Shown one piece after another: positions 24,690-33,940 of a DNA stretch of 34,256 nt. Every line of letters begins with the position of its first letter. Position 1 is the stretch's first letter. Where the stretch lies: positions 1 through 34,256 of the forward strand of contig JAFALK010000004.1 in assembly GCA_019234295.1 (NCBI GenBank). Direction: 5' to 3'. A program made the translations under genes and the position numbers. Source of the DNA: Roseateles sp. Its GTDB lineage: Bacteria > Pseudomonadota > Gammaproteobacteria > Burkholderiales > Burkholderiaceae_C. The notes under the pieces are model-generated. The model was not told the origin of the DNA and did no database searches. It saw only the letters and a program-made list of their open reading frames with translations.

Positions 24690-26633
24690 ATGCTCTTTTC
24701 ACAGGAATTCGATGTCATCGTCGTCGGCGGCGGCCATGCCGGCACCGAGGCCGCGCTGGCCAGTGCTCGCATGGGCTGCAAGACCCTGCTGCTGACCCAC
24801 AACATCGAGACGCTGGGGCAGATGAGTTGCAACCCGTCGATCGGCGGCATCGGCAAGGGCCACCTGGTCAAGGAAGTGGACGCGCTGGGCGGCGCCATGG
24901 CCCTGGCCACGGACGAGGCCGGCATTCAATTCCGCATTCTCAACGGCTCCAAGGGCCCGGCCGTTCGCGCCACCCGCGCCCAGGCCGACCGCGTGCTCTA
25001 CAAGGCCGCGATCCGCCGCATGCTGGAGAACCAGCCGAATCTGTGGCTGTTCCAGCAGGCGGTGGACGACCTGATGGTCGAGGGCGACCGGGTCGTCGGC
25101 GCCGTGACGCAGATGGGCCTGCGCTTCCGTTCGCGCGCCGTTGTCCTGACGGCGGGCACCTTCCTCGATGGCCGCATCCATGTCGGCCTGGAGAACTACT
25201 CGGCTGGGCGCGCAGGTGACCCGCCGGCGGTCTCGCTGTCCGGCCGCCTCAAGGAACTCAAGCTCCCTCAAGGCCGACTCAAGACGGGAACGCCTCCGCG
25301 AATCGACGGCCGGTCCATCGACTTCTCCAAATGCGAGGAGCAGCCGGGCGACCTCGACCCGGTGCCGGTGTTCAGCTTCATGGGCCAAGGCATCGAGCAC
25401 CCGCAGCAGCTGCCGTGCTGGATCACGCACACCAATGCACGCACGCATGAGATCATCCGCTCGGGCTTCGACCGCAGCCCCATGTTCACCGGTGTGATCG
25501 AGGGCGTGGGTCCGCGCTATTGCCCAAGCATCGAGGACAAGGTCAACCGCTTCGCCGACAAGGACAGCCACCAGATCTTCCTCGAACCCGAAGGCCTGAC
25601 GACGCACGAGTTCTACCCGAACGGCATCTCGACCTCCCTGCCTTTCGACATCCAGATCGCCGCCGTGCGCTCGATCCCCGGTCTGGAGAACGCCCACATC
25701 TTGCGTCCCGGCTATGCGATCGAGTACGACTACTTCGACCCGCGCGAGCTGAAGTCCAGCTTCGAGACCCGCGCCATCGGCGGCCTGTTCTTCGCCGGCC
25801 AGATCAATGGCACCACGGGCTATGAAGAGGCCGCAGCCCAAGGACTGTTCGCGGGTCTGAACGCCGCGCTTCAGGTCAAGGGCGAAGCGCCCTGGCTGCC
25901 GGCGCGCGACCAAGCCTATCTCGGCGTGCTCGTCGACGACCTTATCACCAAGGGCGTGACCGAGCCCTACCGCATGTTCACCAGCCGCGCCGAGTTCCGC
26001 TTGCAGCTGCGCGAGGACAACGCCGACTTGCGCCTGACCGACGCCGGTCGCGCCATGGGGCTGGTGGATGACGCTCGCTGGGACAGTTTCAACCGCAAGC
26101 GCGACGCTGTTTCACGTGAAACAGAGAAACTAAGGTCGACCTGGGTGCACCCCGGCACACTGCCGGCGGCCGACGCCGAGCGCCTGGTCGGCAAGGCTTT
26201 GGAGCGCGAATACAACCTGATCGAGCTGCTGCGCCGGCCCGGGGTGGAGTTCAACACGATCGCCGAAGTGGCGTCCATCGCCAAGCCGACGGCCGGCGTC
26301 TCGCGCGAGTCCCTCGCCGAAGAGCTGGGCGAAGGCCTGGCGGACGCCGTGATCGAGCAGATCGAGATCAGCACCAAGTACGCCGGCTACATCAGCAAGC
26401 AGCTCGACGATGTGGCGCGAGCCGCCCATTTCGAGCACCTGAAGCTGCCCGCCGAGCTGGACTACGGCCAGGTCACCGCCCTCTCCTTCGAAGTGCGGCA
26501 GAAGCTGGACAAGCACCGGCCCGAGACCCTGGGCCAGGCTTCGCGGATTTCCGGCGTGACGCCGGCGGCCATTTCGCTGCTGCTGGTGCACCTCAAGAAG
26601 GGCCGCTTCAAGGGATTCGTGGATGCAGCCTGA
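24690..26633 (+). CDS. mnmG: tRNA uridine-5-carboxymethylaminomethyl modification enzyme MnmG (GidA)
   Basis: An FAD-dependent enzyme that, with MnmE, installs carboxymethylaminomethyl groups on U34 of certain tRNAs. The 647 residues match the family (about 630). The N-terminal dinucleotide-binding site is [15 protein letters not shown]. The family signatures [15 protein letters not shown] and [13 protein letters not shown] are intact. The C-terminal helical domain ends [15 protein letters not shown] and contacts MnmE. It heads the mnmG-rsmG-parA cluster and overlaps rsmG by 11 bp. A perfect parS lies within the codons for A-V-S-R-E-T (about residues 473-478), so this stretch serves two roles. 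Confidence 0.97.
   Translation: MLFSQEFDVIVVGGGHAGTEAALASARMGCKTLLLTHNIETLGQMSCNPSIGGIGKGHLVKEVDALGGAMALATDEAGIQFRILNGSKGPAVRATRAQADRVLYKAAIRRMLENQPNLWLFQQAVDDLMVEGDRVVGAVTQMGLRFRSRAVVLTAGTFLDGRIHVGLENYSAGRAGDPPAVSLSGRLKELKLPQGRLKTGTPPRIDGRSIDFSKCEEQPGDLDPVPVFSFMGQGIEHPQQLPCWITHTNARTHEIIRSGFDRSPMFTGVIEGVGPRYCPSIEDKVNRFADKDSHQIFLEPEGLTTHEFYPNGISTSLPFDIQIAAVRSIPGLENAHILRPGYAIEYDYFDPRELKSSFETRAIGGLFFAGQINGTTGYEEAAAQGLFAGLNAALQVKGEAPWLPARDQAYLGVLVDDLITKGVTEPYRMFTSRAEFRLQLREDNADLRLTDAGRAMGLVDDARWDSFNRKRDAVSRETEKLRSTWVHPGTLPAADAERLVGKALEREYNLIELLRRPGVEFNTIAEVASIAKPTAGVSRESLAEELGEGLADAVIEQIEISTKYAGYISKQLDDVARAAHFEHLKLPAELDYGQVTALSFEVRQKLDKHRPETLGQASRISGVTPAAISLLLVHLKKGRFKGFVDAA
26108..26123. promoter_or_regulatory. 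parS centromere site inside mnmG (perfect match)
   Basis: TGTTTCACGTGAAACA is a perfect 16-bp palindrome identical to the bacterial chromosomal parS consensus bound by ParB. It lies inside the mnmG coding region, 1.2 kb upstream of parA and 4.6 kb upstream of parB, the presumed binder. Confidence 0.93.
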
Positions 26634-27267
26634 CTTCAAGGCGGCGCTCGTCAGCGCCGCGACCCAGCTGGGCCTGAACCTATCCGACGCCCAGGTCGAG
26701 CAGCTGCTGGCCTATCTGGCCCTGATCCAGAAGTGGAACAAGGTCTACAACCTGACCGCCGTGCGCGACCCTCAAGCCATGCTGACCCAGCATCTGGTGG
26801 ACAGCCTGAGCCTGGTTCCCGCGCTGAGACGCCATGCCGAGGGCGAGCCGCTACGGCTCATGGACGTGGGTAGCGGCGGCGGCCTGCCGGGCGTGGTCGT
26901 CGCAATCTGCGATCCGCAGATCGACGTGACTTGCGTGGATGCCGTGGGCAAGAAGGCCGGATTCATCCAGCAAGTGGCCGTCGAGCTGCGCTTGCCAAAC
27001 CTGCACGGCGTCCACGCGCGGGTCGAGGAGCTGAAGGTCCCGGCCTTCGATCTCATCACCTCGCGCGCCTTCGCCTCCCTGCTCGACTTCACCACCCTGA
27101 CCCGCCAGCACCTCAAGCCCGGCGCGATCTGGCTGGCGATGAAGGGCCAGCACCCGGCGCAGGAGCTGACCGCCCTACCCGCTGACGTGGATGTGTTTCA
27201 CGTGGAACAACTGTCGGTTCCGGGCCTGGATGCACGGCGCTGCCTCGTCTGGATCAAGCCACGCTGA
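26623..27267 (+). CDS. rsmG: 16S rRNA (guanine527-N7)-methyltransferase RsmG (GidB)
   Basis: Methylates G527 of 16S rRNA using S-adenosylmethionine; loss is linked to low-level streptomycin resistance in other bacteria. It has 214 residues, the usual length. An N-terminal helical cap ([19 protein letters not shown]) precedes the Rossmann methyltransferase core with motif [14 protein letters not shown]. The T-S-R-A-F-A-S-L substrate-site block and a C-terminal L-A-M-K-G-Q strand follow. It overlaps mnmG by 11 bp and is followed at once by parA. A second parS lies near its 3' end, within the codons for V-F-H-V-E-Q. Confidence 0.96.
   Translation: MQPDFKAALVSAATQLGLNLSDAQVEQLLAYLALIQKWNKVYNLTAVRDPQAMLTQHLVDSLSLVPALRRHAEGEPLRLMDVGSGGGLPGVVVAICDPQIDVTCVDAVGKKAGFIQQVAVELRLPNLHGVHARVEELKVPAFDLITSRAFASLLDFTTLTRQHLKPGAIWLAMKGQHPAQELTALPADVDVFHVEQLSVPGLDARRCLVWIKPR
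27194..27209. promoter_or_regulatory. parS site inside rsmG (one mismatch)
   Basis: TGTTTCACGTGGAACA differs from the parS consensus at one base (A to G in the right arm). It lies 73 bp before the parA start, inside the rsmG reading frame and 1.07 kb from the perfect site in mnmG. It is probably a functional second ParB site and could also affect parA transcription. Confidence 0.8.
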
Positions 27268-27281
27268 TGCCACAATCATCC

Positions 27282-28052
27282 ATGGCCAAAATCTTCTGCG
27301 TTGCAAATCAGAAAGGTGGCGTCGGCAAGACCACCACCACCGTCAATCTGGCGGCAGGCTTGGCCCAGATCGGCCAGCGTGTCCTGGTCATCGATCTGGA
27401 CCCCCAGGGCAATGCCACCATGGGTTCGGGCATCGACAAGCGCAAGCTCGAGCTGACCGTCTATGACGTGCTGCTGGAGTCTGCCTCAATCGCCGAGGCC
27501 AAGGCCCGCGGCGAAAAGGCCGGCTACGACGTCCTTGGCGCCAACCGCGAGCTGGCTGGTGCGGAAGTGGAACTGGTCGAGCTGGAGCGTCGAGAAAAGC
27601 GCCTCAAGACGGCCATCGCAGAAGCCGCGAAGGATTACGACTTCGTCCTGATCGACTGCCCGCCCTCGCTATCCATGCTGACGCTCAACGGCCTGTGCTC
27701 GGCCCATGGCGTGGTCGTGCCCATGCAGTGCGAGTACTTCGCGCTCGAAGGCCTGACCGACCTGGTCAACACCATCAAGCAGGTCCACGCCAACCTGAAC
27801 CCGGACCTGCAGATCATCGGGCTGCTGCGCGTCATGTTCGACCCGCGGATCACGCTGCAAAGCCAGGTCAGCGAGCAACTCAAGGGCCACTTCGGCGACA
27901 AGGTGTTTGACACGGTCATCCCGCGCAACGTGCGTCTGGCCGAGGCTCCGAGCTACGGCCTGCCCGGTGTGGTCTTCGATCCGGCCTCCAAGGGTGCGCA
28001 GGCCTTCGTCGATTTCGCTCGCGAAATGGTCGAGCGCATCAAGACCATGTAA
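27282..28052 (+). CDS. parA: Chromosome-partitioning ATPase ParA (Soj)
   Basis: A Walker-type ATPase that moves ParB-parS complexes of the replicated origin along the nucleoid. It has 256 residues. The deviant Walker A is K-G-G-V-G-K-T-T-T near residues 10-18, Walker A' is V-I-D-L-D-P-Q-G-N, and Walker B is Y-D-F-V-L-I-D-C-P-P-S-L. The short N-terminus lacks the helix-turn-helix of plasmid type Ia ParA, which fits a chromosomal Soj. The start at 27282 (M-A-K-I-F-C-V-A-N-Q-K-G-G) is the family form; an ATG at 27267 overlaps the rsmG stop and is possible through coupling. Its stop overlaps the GNAT gene start (TAATG). parB is 2.6 kb away, not adjacent. Confidence 0.96.
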   Translation: MAKIFCVANQKGGVGKTTTTVNLAAGLAQIGQRVLVIDLDPQGNATMGSGIDKRKLELTVYDVLLESASIAEAKARGEKAGYDVLGANRELAGAEVELVELERREKRLKTAIAEAAKDYDFVLIDCPPSLSMLTLNGLCSAHGVVVPMQCEYFALEGLTDLVNTIKQVHANLNPDLQIIGLLRVMFDPRITLQSQVSEQLKGHFGDKVFDTVIPRNVRLAEAPSYGLPGVVFDPASKGAQAFVDFAREMVERIKTM

Positions 28053-28819
28053 TGGAGCAGCTGGCCCGCCGCGCCGAACTCGCCGGCCTCAACGCCAGCG
28101 CCCCGCCGCAGCAGGCCGAAGTCGACGGCTGGCTGCTGCGGCTCTCTCCCGGCAAGGCCAAGCGTTCGCGCTGCGTCAATGCGCTGGCCGCCGGGTCCCT
28201 CCCCCTTCCCGACTTGATCGCACGTTGCCGCCACGCGTTCGCAGCGGCCGGCCTGCCCCTCATCATTCGCGTCACGCCCTACAGCCAGCCCCCCGATCTG
28301 GACCATCAACTGGCCACGATGGGCTGGTTCGACTTCGACTTCGCGGACGTGCTCTTGCGGCCGGACCTCAACGGCGTGACCGAGTGGGGAAGCCTTGGCG
28401 CGGTGCTGCGCCATGTGGACGCCTCGCATTACGCCCGCATCGTCGGCGGCCTGCGCGGCTCCAGCGAATCCGCCATCGCCGCCCATGCCGAACGCATGCT
28501 GCATGCCGCGGTGGAGTACCAAGGCTTCCTGCTGGAGGACGGACGGGGCGAACTTCTGGCCTGCGGCCAGATCGTCGTCGAAGGCTCCATCGTCGGCATC
28601 TACGACGTCTTCACGCCACCCGAGAAGCGTCGCCAGGGCCATGCCGAGACGCTGTGTCGCGGCCTGCTTCATCAGGCGCACTCACAAGGCGCGGTCGAGG
28701 CCTATTTGCAAGTGGGCACGGAGAATCATGAAGCCAAGCGGCTCTACGGCCGGCTCGGCTTCCAGTACGGCTATCGATATCACTACCGCAGCGACGATCC
28801 CGCCGCGGCCCAGGCGTAG
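28052..28819 (+). CDS. GNAT-family N-acetyltransferase
   Basis: A 255-residue protein whose C-terminal half (about 115-250) has the GNAT fold. The acetyl-CoA loop is E-K-R-R-Q-G-H-A-E-T-L (usual form R/Q-x-x-G-x-A), preceded by strand I-V-G-I-Y-D-V-F-T. N-H-E-A-K-R-L-Y-G-R-L-G-F follows, the common last helix and strand of the family. The N-terminal half (W-L-L-R-L-S-P-G-K-A-K-R-S-R-C-V-N-A-L) resembles the leading domain of two-domain GNAT proteins. The substrate is unknown. It starts within the parA stop codon, so translation is coupled to parA, and it ends 1 bp before the convergent argC stop. Confidence 0.85.
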   Translation: MEQLARRAELAGLNASAPPQQAEVDGWLLRLSPGKAKRSRCVNALAAGSLPLPDLIARCRHAFAAAGLPLIIRVTPYSQPPDLDHQLATMGWFDFDFADVLLRPDLNGVTEWGSLGAVLRHVDASHYARIVGGLRGSSESAIAAHAERMLHAAVEYQGFLLEDGRGELLACGQIVVEGSIVGIYDVFTPPEKRRQGHAETLCRGLLHQAHSQGAVEAYLQVGTENHEAKRLYGRLGFQYGYRYHYRSDDPAAAQA

Positions 28820-28820
28820 T

Positions 28821-29762
28821 TCAAAGGCCGAGCGATTCCTCGCAACCCAGATGCACGTTCATGCTCTGGACGGCCGCACCGCTGGCACCCTTGCCGAGGT
28901 TGTCGAGACGGGCCATGACCAAGACCTGCGTCTCGCTACCGAACACGAAGAGGTCGACCCGATTCGTGTCGTTGCAGGCCTGGACGTCGAAGAAGCCCTC
29001 TTCCAGCGTACCCGGATCGCGCAGCGGCATCACGCGTATGAAGCGCTCGCCCTCGTAATGGTGGCTCAGGGCCTCGTGCAGATGCTCGGGCCGCGTGGCG
29101 GTGCGCAGGCTGCTCAGGTGCAGTGGGACGGTGACGGCCAGACCTTTGTAGAAGTTGCCGACGATCGGCATGAAGACCGGCGCCGTCTTCAGGCCGGTGT
29201 GGGCCATCATCTCGGGTAGATGCTTGTGCGCCAGACCCAGCGCGTACGGGCGCGGCGACGTGAGCTTGGGCTCACTTTCTGACTCGTACTGGGCAATCAT
29301 GCTCTTGCCGCCGCCCGAGTAGCCGGTGATCGAGGTGGCCGTGACGGCGGCCTCGACGCTCAGCAGACCCGCGTCGACCAGCGGACGCACCGCCAGGATG
29401 AAGGCGCTGGCATGGCAGCCCGGGTTGGCGATCCGCTTGGCCTTGCGGATGGCTTCGCGTTGCCCGCGGGCCAGTTCGGGCAGGCCGAAGGTCCAGCCGG
29501 CCACGGTACGGTGGGCCGTGCTCGCGTCGATCAAGCAGGTGTTGGGGTTGGTGATCATGGACGCCGCCTCGCGCGAGGCCGCGTCAGGCAGGCAGAGGAA
29601 GGCCACGTCGGCGGCGTTCAGCAGGCGCGCCCGCTCGGCCGGATCCTTGCGCTTGTCGGCGTCGATGCGCAGCACCTCGATATCGCTGCGCGCGGCCAGG
29701 TAGTCGTTGATGCGCAGCCCCGTCGTGCCTTCCTGTCCATCCACATACACCTTGAAGGCCAT
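28821..29762 (-). CDS. argC: N-acetyl-gamma-glutamyl-phosphate reductase ArgC (type 2)
   Basis: An NADPH-dependent enzyme of arginine synthesis converting N-acetylglutamyl phosphate to the semialdehyde. Its 313 residues fit the short type-2 branch. The N-terminal Rossmann loop is D-G-Q-E-G-T-T-G-L (8-16), the catalytic site N-P-G-C-H with Cys116, and the substrate loop [12 protein letters not shown]. The C-terminal H-K-H-L-P-E-M and [10 protein letters not shown] blocks are present. The start at 29762 follows GCAGGAGCGCAGGCC; longer in-frame upstream sequence belongs to the divergent hydrolase and is rejected. It lies in the opposite direction between parA and parB. Confidence 0.95.
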   Translation of the reverse strand: MAFKVYVDGQEGTTGLRINDYLAARSDIEVLRIDADKRKDPAERARLLNAADVAFLCLPDAASREAASMITNPNTCLIDASTAHRTVAGWTFGLPELARGQREAIRKAKRIANPGCHASAFILAVRPLVDAGLLSVEAAVTATSITGYSGGGKSMIAQYESESEPKLTSPRPYALGLAHKHLPEMMAHTGLKTAPVFMPIVGNFYKGLAVTVPLHLSSLRTATRPEHLHEALSHHYEGERFIRVMPLRDPGTLEEGFFDVQACNDTNRVDLFVFGSETQVLVMARLDNLGKGASGAAVQSMNVHLGCEESLGL

Positions 29763-29789
29763 GGCCTGCGCTCCTGCAAAATCACAAAG

Positions 29790-30341
29790 ATGAGCATCGT
29801 AAAGCCAACACGTTTCCTTTTGCTGCCAGGCTGGCAGAACTCCGGCCCCGAACATTGGCAAAGCCGCTGGGAAAGCGAGCTCGGTCACGAGCGCGTCGAG
29901 CAGGCCGACTGGGAATGGCCGCGGCGCGGGGACTGGATGGCAAGGCTCGACGAAGTGCTGCTGGCCGACGAGCGACCGGCCGTGCTGGTCGCCCATTCAC
30001 TCGGCTGCCAGCTCATCGCGAGCTGGGCCGAACACTCGGGCCACACGAGCCGCGTGCAGGCGGCGCTGCTCGTGGCGCCGCCCGACACCGAGCGTGAAGG
30101 CCTGCCGCCGCAGCTCCACAACTGGAAGCCTATCCGCCGCCAGCGCCTGCCCTTCCCCGCACTCGTGGTCATCAGCACGGACGACCCCTATTGCACGCCA
30201 GAGCGCTCGACCGGGATGGCGGCCGACTGGGGTGCGGGAGTCTTCGTGCTCGGCGCCTTCGGCCACATCAACGGCGAGTCGGGCCTGGGCAGCTGGCTCG
30301 AAGGCCAGGCCCTGCTCGCTCAGCTCTCGCGCTCGACGTAA
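29790..30341 (+). CDS. RBBP9/YdeN-type alpha/beta hydrolase
   Basis: A 183-residue compact serine hydrolase of the RBBP9/YdeN family. It starts with [15 protein letters not shown], the family hallmark. It has the nucleophile elbow V-A-H-S-L-G-C, the late acid S-T-D-D-P-Y-C and the His in F-G-H-I-N-G-E-S-G. The whole triad is present and the protein is cytosolic. The physiological substrate of the family is poorly known. It is divergent from argC across only 27 bp, so the promoters must overlap or lie within the neighbouring coding sequence. Its 3' end overlaps the convergent small secreted protein gene by 22 bp. Confidence 0.88.
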   Translation: MSIVKPTRFLLLPGWQNSGPEHWQSRWESELGHERVEQADWEWPRRGDWMARLDEVLLADERPAVLVAHSLGCQLIASWAEHSGHTSRVQAALLVAPPDTEREGLPPQLHNWKPIRRQRLPFPALVVISTDDPYCTPERSTGMAADWGAGVFVLGAFGHINGESGLGSWLEGQALLAQLSRST

Positions 30342-30547
30342 GCCCAGAGGGCCGCGGCCACGGTGGCGGCGCAAGCCTCGGGCGGCGCCACGGTCTCGGG
30401 CACCAGGGCCGGATCGTGGAACCCCTGCTCAAGCTGCTGGCCGATCCGATCGACAAGGCCGGCCCGCTCGGCGGGACTCAACTCAAGCTCGGCGTGCGCC
30501 GGAGCACCCGCCCCGACCAATGCCACCATCAGCAGCGAGATCTTCAT
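30320..30547 (-). CDS. Small exported protein of unknown function
   Basis: Seventy-five residues with a clean Sec signal peptide (M-K-I-S-L-L-M-V-A-L-V-G-A-G-A-P-A-H-A, cleavage after residue 19). A mature domain of about 56 residues follows, acidic and helical (E-L-E-L-S-P-A-E-R-A-G-L-V-D-R-I-G-Q-Q-L), with one Cys (P-P-E-A-C-A-A-T). An excellent ribosome site, AAGGAGCGGCACG, precedes the ATG at 30547, which supports a real gene. I do not recognise a family. The C-terminal codons overlap the hydrolase 3' end on the opposite strand. It is divergent from parB (129 bp gap). Confidence 0.68.
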   Translation of the reverse strand: MKISLLMVALVGAGAPAHAELELSPAERAGLVDRIGQQLEQGFHDPALVPETVAPPEACAATVAAALWAYVERES

Positions 30548-30676
30548 CGTGCCGCTCCTTGCGTTGGGGACCCACGACATGAAGGTCCTGCCTGCTTGGA
30601 TGCGCTTGGGGGCCATCTGGATGCAAGGCGCGACGACAAATCGAGCGAGCCCACTCTCGGCGACAATCGCGCCCCT

Positions 30677-31576
30677 ATGGTCACGAAAAAACCCAAAGGC
30701 CTGGGCATGGGCCTCGAAGCGCTGCTGGGCCCCAAGGTCGCCGAAGCTCCCGCGGCGCCGGGCGGCGAACCCAGCACGCTCAAGCTCTTCCAGATGCAGG
30801 CCGGCAAGTATCAGCCGCGCACACGCATGGACGAGGGCTCACTCTACGAGCTGGCCGAGAGCATCAAGTCGCAGGGCATCATGCAGCCGATCCTTGTGCG
30901 ACCGGTCGCACCCAACGGCAGGGTGACCTACGAGATCATTGCCGGAGAGCGCCGCTTCCGCGCCGCCAAGCTCGCGGGCCTGGGCGAGGTGCCGGTGCTG
31001 GTCAAACATGTGCCCGACAACGCCGCCGCGGCCATGGCGCTGATCGAGAACATCCAGCGCGAGGACCTCAACCCGCTGGAAGAGGCGCAAGGTCTGCAAC
31101 GCCTGATCGACGAATTCGGCCTCACCCACGAGCAGGCCGCCCAGGCCGTCGGCCGCTCGCGCAGCGCGGCCAGCAATCTGCTGCGCCTGCTTCAGCTGGC
31201 CGCCCCAGTGCAGAACATGCTGATGGCCGGCGACCTCGACATGGGCCACGCGCGCGCCCTGCTGCCGCTCGATGGCGCGCACCAGATCACGACGGCCACC
31301 GAAATCGCGGCCAAGAAGCTCTCCGTGCGCGACGCCGAGAAGCTCGTGGCCCGCGCCGGTGCTGGCCGTCAGAAGCCCTTGCTGCGCGTGAAAGGCGACA
31401 AGAGCCGCGACGTCTTGCGCCTCGAGGAAGAACTCTCGGACCTGCTCGCCGCGCAGGTCGAGATCCACGTCAAGAAGCGCACCAAGCGCGGTGAACAGGG
31501 CGAGCTGACGATCCAGTTCGGTTCGCTCGAGGAGCTCAATGGCTTGATTGACAAGCTGCGCGGATCACGAAGCTAA
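30677..31576 (+). CDS. parB: Chromosome-partitioning protein ParB (Spo0J)
   Basis: A CTP-dependent DNA clamp that loads at parS and recruits ParA and SMC to segregate the origin. It has 299 residues. The N-terminal ParA-contact tail is K-G-L-G-M-G-L-E-A-L-L-G. The ParB/Srx core follows with box I Y-Q-P-R-T-R-M and box II G-E-R-R-F-R-A-A, then E-N-I-Q-R-E-D-L-N-P-L-E-E-A. The helix-turn-helix is at about 155-200 (T-H-E-Q-A-A-Q-A-V-G-R-S-R-S-A-A-S-N) and a C-terminal dimerisation domain follows. It is encoded alone with its own terminator, separated from parA by four genes, two of them on the other strand, so it must have its own promoter. The parS sites are 3.5-4.6 kb upstream. Confidence 0.97.
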   Translation: MVTKKPKGLGMGLEALLGPKVAEAPAAPGGEPSTLKLFQMQAGKYQPRTRMDEGSLYELAESIKSQGIMQPILVRPVAPNGRVTYEIIAGERRFRAAKLAGLGEVPVLVKHVPDNAAAAMALIENIQREDLNPLEEAQGLQRLIDEFGLTHEQAAQAVGRSRSAASNLLRLLQLAAPVQNMLMAGDLDMGHARALLPLDGAHQITTATEIAAKKLSVRDAEKLVARAGAGRQKPLLRVKGDKSRDVLRLEEELSDLLAAQVEIHVKKRTKRGEQGELTIQFGSLEELNGLIDKLRGSRS

Positions 31577-31598
31577 CGCCTTGTCGCGCTGACCCGTC

Positions 31599-31630
31599 AA
31601 AAGCCGTGCATCGTCCACGGCTTTTTCTTT
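31599..31630 (+). terminator. Rho-independent terminator of parB
   Basis: AAAAGCCGTG (31599-31608) pairs perfectly with CACGGCTTTT (31616-31625) across a 7-base loop, and T-rich sequence follows (TCTTT). It lies 22 bp after the parB stop. Confidence 0.9.
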
Positions 31631-31989
31631 TAGGCGCTCCCGGCATGCCGCGCGTTCCTTAAGCTGGGTCCCGCGTCGTTCCCGATACACGCATTGCGGG
31701 GGTTTGAGCATTGCGACACATCCGGGCCGAGCTTGATGGGCGTAGCATGGTGTCAACGGGCCGTGCGAAATCGCAGTTGAGGGAATGCGCGCATGTTTGC
31801 CACGCTTATTCATCGATAGATTGAACGCACAAGCAGGAAGCTGAACACACACACACCAGCCCCACCGGAAAGCTCTGATGACGCCTCGGCCCTTGCGAGG
31901 AAATACCTGGGCGCCATCACAACTTCCCAACCTCGCCCGCTGCATTGCCGCGTGCGGATCGAAGGTCGGGAAACTTGCCGGAGGTCAGC
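31631..31989. other. Non-coding stretch upstream of prkA
   Basis: About 360 bases with no convincing gene on either strand. It holds a short dinucleotide run (six CA-type units near 31846-31857) and an unusually long prkA leader. I saw no clear sigma-70 or sigma-54 promoter and no lasting hairpin. The prkA promoter and its control must lie here, since the parB terminator closes the region upstream. Confidence 0.5.
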
Positions 31990-33912
31990 ATGGATGTCAT
32001 CAGCAATTTCGCCGCTCGCTATGAGCGCACCCGCGTCGAGGAGATGTCGCTCGAAGACTATCTCGTCGAGTGCAAGCGAAATCCCCTCGCGTACGCCACG
32101 GCCGCCGAGCGCATGCTCCAGGCCATTGGCGAGCCGCAGATGATCGACACGCGCAACGATCCGCGGCTCTCGCGCATCTTTGCCAACAAGACGATCAAGA
32201 TCTATCCCGCCTTTGCCGAGTTCTACGGCATGGAGGACTCGATCGAGCAGGTCGTCAGCTACTTCCGCCATGCGGCCCAGGGCCTGGAAGAGAAGAAGCA
32301 AATCCTCTACCTGCTGGGCCCGGTGGGCGGCGGCAAGAGCTCCATCGCCGAGCGGCTCAAGCAGCTGATGGAGCATGTGCCCTTCTATGCGCTGCAGGGC
32401 TCGCCGGTCAACGAGTCGCCGCTGGGGCTCTTCGACCCCGTGGAAGACGGCGCCGTGCTGGAGGCCGAGTTCGGTATTCCGCGCCGCTATCTCACCCGCA
32501 TCCTTTCGCCCTGGGCCGTGAAGCGGCTGGAGGAATTCGGGGGCGACATCCGCCGCTTCAAGGTCGTCAAGCGCTATCCCAGCGTGCTCAAGCAGGTCGG
32601 CGTGGCCAAGACCGAGCCGGGCGACGAAAACAACCAAGACATCTCCAGCCTCGTCGGCAAGGTCGACATCCGCAAGCTCGAGACCTACGCGCAGGACGAT
32701 CCGGACGCCTACAGCTACTCGGGCGGCTTGTGCCTCTCCAACCAGGGCCTGCTCGAGTTCGTGGAGATGTTCAAGGCGCCGATCAAGGTCTTGCACCCGC
32801 TGCTGACCGCAACGCAAGAGGGCAACTACAAGGGCACGGAAGGCTTTGGCGCGATCCCCTTCGATGGCATCGTGCTCGCCCACTCGAACGAAAGCGAATG
32901 GAAGACCTTCCGCAACAACAAGAACAATGAGGCCTTCCTGGACCGCATCTACATCGTCAAGGTGCCTTACTGCCTGCGCGTGAGCGAGGAGGTGAAGATC
33001 TACGAGAAGCTGATTCGCGGATCGAGCCTGGCCTACGCCAAGTGCGCGCCGGGCACGCTCAAGATGATGAGCCAGTTTGCCGTGCTCACGCGGCTGAAGG
33101 AGCCCGAGAACAGCTCGCTCTTCAGCAAGATGCAGGTCTACGACGGCGACAACCTCAAGGACACCGACCCGCGCGCCAAGAGCTACCAGGAGTACCGCGA
33201 CTACGCCGGCGTGGACGAGGGCATGAGCGGCATCTCCACGCGCTTTGCCTACAAGATCATCTCCAAGGTCTTCAACTTCGACAGCGCCGAGGTCGCCGCC
33301 AACCCGGTGCACCTCATGTACGTGCTGGAACAGCAGATCGAGCGCGAGCAGTTCCCAGCCGAGCTGGAGCAGAAGTACATCGGCTTCATCAAGGAGGCGC
33401 TGGCGCCGCGCTATGCGGAGTTCATCGGCAAGGAGATCCAGACCGCCTATCTTGAGAGCTATTCGGAATACGGCCAGAACATCTTCGACCGCTACGTGAC
33501 CTACGCCGACTACTGGATCCAGGACCAGGAGTACCGCGACACCGATACCGGCGAGGTCTTCGACCGCTCGGCGCTGAATGCCGAGCTGGAAAAGATCGAG
33601 AAGCCCGCAGGCATCAGCAACCCCAAGGACTTCCGCAACGAGATCGTCAACTTCGTGCTGCGCGCCCGCGCGAACAACGCCGGCAAGAACCCGGCGTGGA
33701 CGAGCTACGAGAAGCTGCGCACAGTGATCGAGAAGAAGATGTTCTCGAACACCGAGGAACTGCTGCCGGTGATCAGCTTCAACGCCAAGGCGAGCGCCGA
33801 CGAGGCGAAGAAGCACGAGAATTTCGTCAACCGCATGGTGCAGAAGGGCTACACGCCCAAGCAGGTGCGGCTGCTCTGCGAGTGGTATCTGAGGGTGCGC
33901 AAGAGCAGCTGA
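31990..33912 (+). CDS. prkA: PrkA/YeaG-family serine protein kinase
   Basis: A cytosolic AAA-type protein kinase of 640 residues, the usual length. The N-terminal AAA module has Walker [11 protein letters not shown] at about 109-118. A distinctive block includes S-P-L-G-L-F-D-P and [11 protein letters not shown]. The PrkA C-terminal domain (about 400-640) includes [18 protein letters not shown] and the ending [11 protein letters not shown]. In enterobacteria the homologue YeaG works with YeaH in nitrogen-starvation and stationary-phase stress. The start at 31990 has GGAGG upstream and matches the family N-terminus; a further in-frame TTG upstream is rejected. yeaH follows after 28 bp. Confidence 0.95.
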   Translation: MDVISNFAARYERTRVEEMSLEDYLVECKRNPLAYATAAERMLQAIGEPQMIDTRNDPRLSRIFANKTIKIYPAFAEFYGMEDSIEQVVSYFRHAAQGLEEKKQILYLLGPVGGGKSSIAERLKQLMEHVPFYALQGSPVNESPLGLFDPVEDGAVLEAEFGIPRRYLTRILSPWAVKRLEEFGGDIRRFKVVKRYPSVLKQVGVAKTEPGDENNQDISSLVGKVDIRKLETYAQDDPDAYSYSGGLCLSNQGLLEFVEMFKAPIKVLHPLLTATQEGNYKGTEGFGAIPFDGIVLAHSNESEWKTFRNNKNNEAFLDRIYIVKVPYCLRVSEEVKIYEKLIRGSSLAYAKCAPGTLKMMSQFAVLTRLKEPENSSLFSKMQVYDGDNLKDTDPRAKSYQEYRDYAGVDEGMSGISTRFAYKIISKVFNFDSAEVAANPVHLMYVLEQQIEREQFPAELEQKYIGFIKEALAPRYAEFIGKEIQTAYLESYSEYGQNIFDRYVTYADYWIQDQEYRDTDTGEVFDRSALNAELEKIEKPAGISNPKDFRNEIVNFVLRARANNAGKNPAWTSYEKLRTVIEKKMFSNTEELLPVISFNAKASADEAKKHENFVNRMVQKGYTPKQVRLLCEWYLRVRKSS

Positions 33913-33940
33913 CATAGACGCACCGACTTTCGAGACAGGC

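Noticed and set aside
31844..31858. CA dinucleotide run as a phase-variable switch
   Set aside because: Too short (about six units), and in a leader not positioned between promoter boxes that I can recognise.
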